From CAYJAD01 sp964370835 (GTDB taxonomy: Bacteria; Desulfobacterota; Desulfovibrionia; Desulfovibrionales; Desulfovibrionaceae), in NCBI GenBank assembly GCA_964370835.1, contig CAYJLO010000088.1, positions 1-11,728 of the forward strand: DNA of 11,728 nucleotides. The letters are read 5' to 3'. Under the pieces are notes generated by a model, which worked only from the letters and a program-made list of their open reading frames with translations, was not told the DNA's origin and made no database searches. Of this stretch, positions 6,931 through 11,728 are shown piece after piece (position 1 is the stretch's first letter; each line of letters opens with the position of its first letter). A program made the position numbers and the translations under genes.

Positions 6931-7692
6931 ATGAAAATAGATGATGCGCAATTTTCTAAAATTATTGAAGCTATTGATGGAATATCTAAAATTCGCGCCT
7001 ACGACTTGGATATTTTAGATGCAGCATTATTTAGTTCTTTCGTTTCTGTTTTAGCTGTAATTTGCACTGTATTTATTTTTCACCGACAAAAAAATTTGAT
7101 GCAACAGCAAAATAAAACCATTCAAGCACAGGCAGATATTTCTCAAAAGCAAGTTCAAATAATGTCACAGCAAAGTAATATTGCCTTGCTTGAGTACAGA
7201 TTAAAAGTTTTCTCAACCATTAACAAAGTGTTAGTATATATTATAGAAGATAAATTTAAGGAAAACTTTATATTATGTGCTTTAGACAAGAACGCGTTTT
7301 CTAAAAAAATGAATGCTTATACATGTCTTCGAGATTCTTTCACGGAGCAAGCATATAATTCTAGTATCGTATTTGATGAGGATATCTCTAAAGTTCTTGT
7401 CGATGCATCTAAAAAATTTAATACGTTGATAGAGATGTCTTTTGAAGTAATTTTTATGATGCAAGTGAACTCTTTATGTACATCTGAAAAAAATCAAGAA
7501 GAGCAGCGAAATGCCTTGAAGGATTTTGTAGTTGCAGGAAAAATCGATTTTCAAGAATTACCTGAACATATTAAAGGCACCATGAAAATAGAGCAAGCAA
7601 AGGAGCTATCCGAGGAGATTTACAATATATTAAGTGATGCGAAACTGCATAAAATGATTGATAATTATATAGATTCGCACAAAAAAGGATAA
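6931..7692 (+). CDS. Membrane-anchored helical protein of unknown function (second of a similar pair)
   Basis: This is a 253-residue protein of no recognised family. A short amphipathic N-terminal region is followed by one membrane segment (about 30-51), then a long Gln-rich coiled-coil linker (about 52-82) and the motif SNIALLEYRLKVF (82-94), which parallels NRIALFDKRHEVY in the gene before. The remainder (about 95-253) is helical and charged. The linker here is about 15-20 residues longer than in its neighbour, so the two may form a hetero-oligomer with different reach from the membrane. A clear GAGGAA ribosome-binding site sits 8 bases before the ATG. The stop is 3 bases before the hsdR ATG, and the hsdR ribosome-binding site (AAGGA) lies inside the end of this gene, so it is firmly in the operon. 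The AT-rich coding changes sharply at hsdR. Confidence 0.82.
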   Translation: MKIDDAQFSKIIEAIDGISKIRAYDLDILDAALFSSFVSVLAVICTVFIFHRQKNLMQQQNKTIQAQADISQKQVQIMSQQSNIALLEYRLKVFSTINKVLVYIIEDKFKENFILCALDKNAFSKKMNAYTCLRDSFTEQAYNSSIVFDEDISKVLVDASKKFNTLIEMSFEVIFMMQVNSLCTSEKNQEEQRNALKDFVVAGKIDFQELPEHIKGTMKIEQAKELSEEIYNILSDAKLHKMIDNYIDSHKKG

Positions 7693-7695
7693 GCT

Positions 7696-10600
7696 ATGCA
7701 TTACACCGAATCCCACTTCGAGCAGGCCATAATAGAACTTATGCAATCGCTGGGCTTTACACATGTCTATGGCCCAGACGTAGAACGGGATTACCGCTCG
7801 CCGCTGTATGAATCGGTGCTCATGGATTCGCTCATACGCATCAATAAACACATCCCCCCTGCCGCATTGCGTCCTGCTTTGGCTGACGCTGTGTACAAGC
7901 TCAAGAATTTTGACAGCGGCGACCTTATTACTAAAAATGCCCATTTCATGAATTATTTGCAACACGGCGTACCTGTAAAATATTTGCAGGATGGCGAAGA
8001 ATGCGCAGGGTTGGTATACCTTGTGGATTATGCCACGCCGCAAAGCAATAGCTTCATGGTGGTCAATCAATGGACGGTCATTGATAATAGCGAAAAACGC
8101 CCTGATATTATTCTTTTTGTCAACGGCCTGCCCCTTGTGGTGGTGGAACTGAAATCTCCTTCACGGGAAGAAACCGACGTTTCCGAAGCTTACCGTCAAT
8201 TACGTAATTATATGCAGGAAATACCGTCACTGTTCGTGTATAATGCGCTGTGCGTCATGAGCGACCAAGCTACTTCCAAGGCAGGCACCATCACCTCTGG
8301 TGAAGACCGTTTTATGGAGTGGAAAACTACCGACGGTAGTTATGAAAATACACAATTTGCCGCCTTTGATACGCTTTTTGAGGGGATTTTTCAGTCAGAA
8401 CGCTTCTTGGATATATTGAAAGACTTTATCTGCTTTTCTCACGAAGGTGTGAAGGCATATAAAATTCTTGCAGGCTATCATCAATATTTTGCGGTGAATA
8501 AGGCCATAGCCTCCACCAAACACGCCACCGAAACTGACGGCAAGGGCGGCGTGTTCTGGCATACTCAAGGCAGCGGCAAGTCGCTTTCCATGGTCTTTTA
8601 TGCTCACGCCTTGCAAGAAGCTTTGAGCTCTCCCACCATTGTGGTCATTACCGACAGAAACGACCTTGACGACCAGCTCTTTTTGCAATTTAGCCATTGT
8701 AAAGATTTTCTGCGCCAAGAGCCCAAGCAAGCCAAGAGTCGTGAGAATTTGCGTGAGCTACTGCATAATATACAGGCCAACGGCATTATCTTTACCACCA
8801 TGCAAAAATTTGAGGAGGCGCAAGACGCCCTTTCTACACGACGCAATATCATTGTCATGGCGGACGAGGCCCACCGTGGGCAATACGGCCTGTATGAAAA
8901 GGTTAAAGTCACCACCAATGCCGCTGGGGACATTAAAAGCGCAAAAATTAGTATAGGCACGGCGCGTATTATCCGTAATTCCCTCCCCAACGCTACTTTT
9001 ATCGGCTTCACAGGCACGCCAATTTCTGCCAAAGACCGCAGTACGCGCGAAGTTTTTGGCGAATATATTGACGTGTACGACATGACCCAAGCGGTGGAGG
9101 ACGGCGCCACGCGTCCTGTGTATTATGAAAGCCGCGTGGTGCAATTAAACCTTGATAAAAACATTCTTGCACTCATTGATGCTGAGTATGACATTTTATC
9201 CCAGCAAGCCGACCCTCTCGCCATTGAAAAGAGCAAGAAAGAGCTCGGCAAAATGGAGGCTGTGCTAGGTGCAGAGCAGACCATCAATTCGTTGGTGACG
9301 GATATTGTACAACATTACGAAAATTGCCGTGAACATGAGCTAACGGGCAAAGCGCTCGTGGTGGCCTATTCGCGAGATATTGCCATGAAAATGTACCACA
9401 AAATACTAGAGCTGCGCCCTCAGTGGCAAGACAAAGTGCATGTGGTTATGACCAGCGGCAATAACGACCCCGAAGAATGGCGCGCCGTCATCGGTAATAA
9501 GGCGCATAAAGAGCACCTTGCCAAACGCTTCAAAGATAATAACGACAGCATGAAAATTGCCATTGTGGTGGATATGTGGCTCACGGGCTTTGATGTGCCT
9601 TCGCTTGCCACCATGTATGTGTATAAGCCTATGGCAGGGCATAATCTTATGCAGGCCATTGCAAGGGTGAACCGCGTATTCAAAGACAAAGAAGGCGGCC
9701 TTGTGGTGGACTATATAGGCATTGCTGCGGCGCTGAAGCAAGCCATGAATGACTATACCGCACGAGATAAAAAGCACTTTGGCGAAATGGATATTAAAAA
9801 AGAAGCCTATCCGCAATTTTTGAAAAAGCTTGAAGTGTGTAAAGACCTTGTGCATGGTTTTGACTATTCAGCTTTTGTGACAGGTACGGCACTTGAAAAA
9901 GCTATGGCCATCAGCGGAGCGGTGGATTTTATCCTTGAAAAAAGCCGAAAGGAAAAAGACAAGGAACAGAAAACACAAGATGTTTTCATTAAAGAAGCTT
10001 TACCCTTACGTAATGCGCTTTCTCTGTGTCGTAGCCTTGTTGACGATGACGCACGGCTGGAAGCGGCCTTTTTTGAGACCGTGCGCACGCTCTTGGTGCG
10101 CCTCATTGTGGGGAACAGCGGTAAAATCTCTCTGCCCGAAATCAACGAGCGTATCAATAATTTACTCAAGGCCAGTGTGAAAAGCGAAGGCGTAATCAAT
10201 CTCTTTAAAGATGTGCAGACAGGCTTTTCCCTCTTTGATGCTTCCTTTTTGGAAGAAATATCCAAAATGAAAGAAAAGAATTTAGCTGTTGAAATTCTTA
10301 AAAAACTTCTTGCTGAACAAGTGCGCGTGTACCGCAAAACCAACGTGGTGCAATCGGAGAAATTCAGCGTCATCTTACAGCAAAAAATCAATGCCTACCT
10401 CAACGGTATGCTCACCAATGAAGAAGTCATTGCTGAACTTCTCAAAGTGGCGCAAGATATGAGCACTGCCCACAAGGAAGGCGAAGACCTTGGGCTGAAC
10501 GTGGAAGAGCTTGCCTTTTATAATGCCCTCACCAAGCCACAGGCCATCAAGGATTTTTACGAGAATGAGCAACTGGTGGCCATGACTAAAGAGCTCGCCG

Positions 10601-10776
10601 ACGCCTTACGTAAAAATAGAACCGTTGACTGGCAAAATAAAGAATCTGCCCGTGCCCAAATGCGTAAGATGATTAAACGCCTACTTAAAAAATATAAATA
10701 TCCCCCCGACGGCGTGGAAGAAGCTATGGCGACGGTTATGCAGCAATGCGAACTGTGGGTGGATAGTGGGGAGTAG
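7696..10776 (+). CDS. hsdR: Type I restriction enzyme endonuclease/translocase subunit HsdR
   Basis: HsdR is the motor and nuclease of the Type I complex: it pumps DNA past the bound HsdM2HsdS and cuts unmodified DNA at a distance. The 1026 residues are a normal length. The N-terminal nuclease domain holds RPDIILFVNGLPLVVVELK (135-153), with Asp137 and Glu151-X-Lys153 as the PD-(D/E)XK site. The helicase part has Walker A QGSGKS (291-296), the DEAH box (390-393), TGTP (439-442), a motif V region around LTGFDVPS (629-636) and motif VI QAIARVNR (653-660). The C-terminal helical part (about 700-1026) would bind the methyltransferase core. All catalytic residues are present, so it should be functional. 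It closes the operon and converges with the secreted nuclease gene 18 bases further on. Codon use is GC-rich like hsdM, unlike the genes just before it. Confidence 0.97.
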   Translation: MHYTESHFEQAIIELMQSLGFTHVYGPDVERDYRSPLYESVLMDSLIRINKHIPPAALRPALADAVYKLKNFDSGDLITKNAHFMNYLQHGVPVKYLQDGEECAGLVYLVDYATPQSNSFMVVNQWTVIDNSEKRPDIILFVNGLPLVVVELKSPSREETDVSEAYRQLRNYMQEIPSLFVYNALCVMSDQATSKAGTITSGEDRFMEWKTTDGSYENTQFAAFDTLFEGIFQSERFLDILKDFICFSHEGVKAYKILAGYHQYFAVNKAIASTKHATETDGKGGVFWHTQGSGKSLSMVFYAHALQEALSSPTIVVITDRNDLDDQLFLQFSHCKDFLRQEPKQAKSRENLRELLHNIQANGIIFTTMQKFEEAQDALSTRRNIIVMADEAHRGQYGLYEKVKVTTNAAGDIKSAKISIGTARIIRNSLPNATFIGFTGTPISAKDRSTREVFGEYIDVYDMTQAVEDGATRPVYYESRVVQLNLDKNILALIDAEYDILSQQADPLAIEKSKKELGKMEAVLGAEQTINSLVTDIVQHYENCREHELTGKALVVAYSRDIAMKMYHKILELRPQWQDKVHVVMTSGNNDPEEWRAVIGNKAHKEHLAKRFKDNNDSMKIAIVVDMWLTGFDVPSLATMYVYKPMAGHNLMQAIARVNRVFKDKEGGLVVDYIGIAAALKQAMNDYTARDKKHFGEMDIKKEAYPQFLKKLEVCKDLVHGFDYSAFVTGTALEKAMAISGAVDFILEKSRKEKDKEQKTQDVFIKEALPLRNALSLCRSLVDDDARLEAAFFETVRTLLVRLIVGNSGKISLPEINERINNLLKASVKSEGVINLFKDVQTGFSLFDASFLEEISKMKEKNLAVEILKKLLAEQVRVYRKTNVVQSEKFSVILQQKINAYLNGMLTNEEVIAELLKVAQDMSTAHKEGEDLGLNVEELAFYNALTKPQAIKDFYENEQLVAMTKELADALRKNRTVDWQNKESARAQMRKMIKRLLKKYKYPPDGVEEAMATVMQQCELWVDSGE

Positions 10777-10794
10777 CCTTATATATTAGCAATA

Positions 10795-11250
10795 TTAACG
10801 TCGCCATTCCCATGGCGGCATGGCATTTGTTTGCCAAAGCCCCTTTTTTTCTAGTTTTGCGTTTTTTTGTTGTCTAATCCATTCCTTGCATATCATGTTT
10901 TTACAATACCTTGGGTACACCCATGCAAGACCATTTCTGATAAGGAATTCTTGTACAGCTGTATTATTCACATAAACCATTGCTACAACTCGTCCATAGC
11001 GGTCTTTTGTGATGGGTAAAGTTTTAACTTTTTTAAGTAATACAAGCTCTTTCATAAAATTAGTTGCATCTTCCCCATAGGCTTGGTTTTTTTCTGGTGC
11101 ATCAATACCGTATAGGCGAATTTTAATTTTTTGCCCATGATGATTGATATATAGAGTATCAGCGTCTACAACTTTTATTACTTTTACAGTGATTGGTTCT
11201 GCAAAGGCATACAAGGGCAAAAGTAAAAAACAAACGATTAGTATAGGCAT
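10795..11250 (-). CDS. Secreted staphylococcal-nuclease-type (thermonuclease) protein
   Basis: This is a Ca-dependent nuclease of the SNase fold, probably exported. The N-terminus is a hydrophobic stretch (2-17) ending in AFA, a good signal peptidase site, so the mature enzyme would begin near Glu18, although the usual basic N-terminal residues are missing. Catalytic elements are kept: VVDADT (27-32, Asp29 and Asp31), IRLYGIDAPE (44-53, with Arg45, Asp50 and Glu53) and DRYGR (83-87, with Arg87). Cys116 and Cys121 could form a disulfide. The length of 151 residues is typical. Two in-frame stop codons directly before the ATG fix the start. No strong ribosome-binding site is seen, and a perfect TATAAT on this strand (11259-11264) lies so close that the transcript might be nearly leaderless. 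Small SNases of this type are common cargo on conjugative elements. It is divergent from the XRE gene and convergent with hsdR. Confidence 0.93.
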   Translation of the reverse strand: MPILIVCFLLLPLYAFAEPITVKVIKVVDADTLYINHHGQKIKIRLYGIDAPEKNQAYGEDATNFMKELVLLKKVKTLPITKDRYGRVVAMVYVNNTAVQEFLIRNGLAWVYPRYCKNMICKEWIRQQKNAKLEKKGLWQTNAMPPWEWRR

Positions 11251-11271
11251 AAAGTCTTATTATAGGACTTT
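11251..11271. repeat. Inverted repeat between the divergent nuclease and XRE genes, probable operator
   Basis: AAAGTC (11251-11256) and GACTTT (11266-11271) form a perfect 6-base inverted repeat around a nearly palindromic TATTATA centre, 21 bases in all. It lies in the 38-base gap between the two divergent genes and covers the leftward TATAAT. Position and symmetry fit an operator for a dimeric regulator such as the adjacent XRE protein, which would then control itself and the nuclease. A stem-loop in the nuclease leader is the alternative. Confidence 0.4.
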
Positions 11272-11288
11272 AGTCTCTTAATCAAGAA

Positions 11289-11582
11289 GTGAATTTGTGT
11301 TTACTTTGTCCGATGCAGGAAGACACCAACAAAAAAATCATGGGACTGGTGATTACATCTTTACGAGAAAATCTTGGGATGAGCCGCTATGCTTTGGCAA
11401 AACAAGCTGAGGTAGATTATGCTTGGCTACGTCGCTTTGAGCAGGGTAAGTCTGGCATTAGGGTGGAAACACTTATTCAACTTGCCAAGGGTTTAGGAGT
11501 GCCAGCCAGTACCATTATGGCAGCCATAGAGAAAGCTCTTGATAATCCTGAAGCATGGCTTAGTGAATATAGTGAAAAATAA
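11289..11582 (+). CDS. XRE-family helix-turn-helix transcriptional regulator
   Basis: This is a small DNA-binding protein of the Cro/C1 (XRE) type. The helix-turn-helix lies at about 26-77 of the 97-residue reading: SLRENLGMSRYALAKQAEVD (26-45) gives the first helices, and WLRRFEQGKSGIRVETLIQLAKGLGV follows with the typical recognition helix and its flank. No second ligand or peptidase domain is present, only a short acidic tail. The frame opens with GTG at 11289, giving a Cys-containing leader that looks unlike protein; ATG at 11313 (89 residues) is equally plausible, and neither has a strong ribosome-binding site. Such proteins may act as repressors of mobile-element genes or as controller proteins of restriction systems. 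The divergent gene and the inverted repeat at 11251-11271 suggest autoregulation. A link to the hsdM promoter repeat is only a possibility. Confidence 0.88.
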   Translation: MNLCLLCPMQEDTNKKIMGLVITSLRENLGMSRYALAKQAEVDYAWLRRFEQGKSGIRVETLIQLAKGLGVPASTIMAAIEKALDNPEAWLSEYSEK

Positions 11583-11640
11583 TCACCATTATGTTATTAT
11601 AAAAAGTCAATAATATAAGTCGCTTATCTAGATAGAGTGC

Positions 11641-11661
11641 TGGGGGTATTTTTGGGGGTAT
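11641..11661 (+). repeat. Tandem direct repeat TGGGGGTAT near the right edge
   Basis: TGGGGGTAT occurs at 11641-11649 and again at 11653-11661, a 12-base period, in an otherwise AT-rich 146-base gene-free stretch after the XRE gene. Pairs of GGGGGTA repeats are, from memory, a recurring feature just upstream of tyrosine-integrase genes next to the attachment site of integrating elements. No integrase is inside the window, so the assignment is tentative. No other gene or RNA is evident between 11583 and 11728. Confidence 0.4.
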
Positions 11662-11728
11662 GAAATATTTTTATAAATAGTTTACCCTTAAAAAGTACAT
11701 ATAACACTGAAATATATTGAAAATACGT

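Noticed and set aside
8604..9144. Long open frames on the minus strand opposite hsdR
   Set aside because: They are antisense to a well-conserved helicase domain, have no recognisable protein features or ribosome-binding sites, and are explained by codon bias of hsdR.
10781..10797. Possible bidirectional terminator between hsdR and the secreted nuclease gene
   Set aside because: The only inverted repeat (ATATT, 3-base loop, AATAT) has five A/T pairs and no following T tract, too weak to call.

Overview
The window reads as the cargo end of an integrative or mobilizable element in a bacterium, probably Gram-negative. The secreted staphylococcal-type nuclease and the relaxase-associated RepB-type primase point that way, but I cannot name a species. 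No rRNA, tRNA or CRISPR array is visible. At the left edge (1-830) is the 3' part of a RepB-like primase/mobilization protein. After a 124-base intergenic region with a good sigma-70-type promoter candidate comes a long run of rightward genes (955-10776) built around a Type I restriction-modification system. A small leftward secreted nuclease, a rightward XRE-type regulator and a GGGGGTA direct repeat follow to the right edge.

The Type I operon is unusual. It carries hsdM (955-2481), hsdS (inside 3845-5335) and hsdR (7696-10776), with five further genes or domains threaded between them: a two-TM coiled-coil protein (2500-3426); a HepT/HI0074-type HEPN protein with an intact RX4HXY motif (3453-3848); an MntA-type minimal nucleotidyltransferase with an intact GSX10DXD motif, fused in frame to the N-terminus of HsdS (first ~100 residues of 3845-5335); a stand-alone Mrr-like PD-(D/E)XK nuclease (5366-6226); and two membrane-anchored proteins sharing a layout and a short motif (6251-6901 and 6931-7692). 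All point the same way with gaps of about 30 bases or less, and hepT overlaps the fusion gene by 4 bases.

The most notable point is the coupling of a HEPN/MNT toxin-antitoxin module to the DNA-specificity subunit of a Type I system. HepT-type proteins are RNases neutralised when the partner MNT enzyme AMPylates a tyrosine. Here that antitoxin domain would ride on HsdS, so loss, displacement or degradation of the specificity subunit could release the toxin. The junction also keeps what looks like the old hsdS ribosome-binding site and ATG, out of frame with hsdS. This suggests either a recent fusion by a small indel or an assembly indel, and it should be checked first.

Base composition is mosaic. 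hsdM, hsdR and the left-end gene use GC-richer codons, whereas 2500-3426, the HsdS recognition domains and 5366-7692 are clearly AT-rich. The Type I backbone therefore seems to have taken up accessory genes from elsewhere. The right end (secreted nuclease, XRE regulator, GGGGGTA repeats) resembles the accessory end of an integrating element, with an integrase possibly just outside the window.
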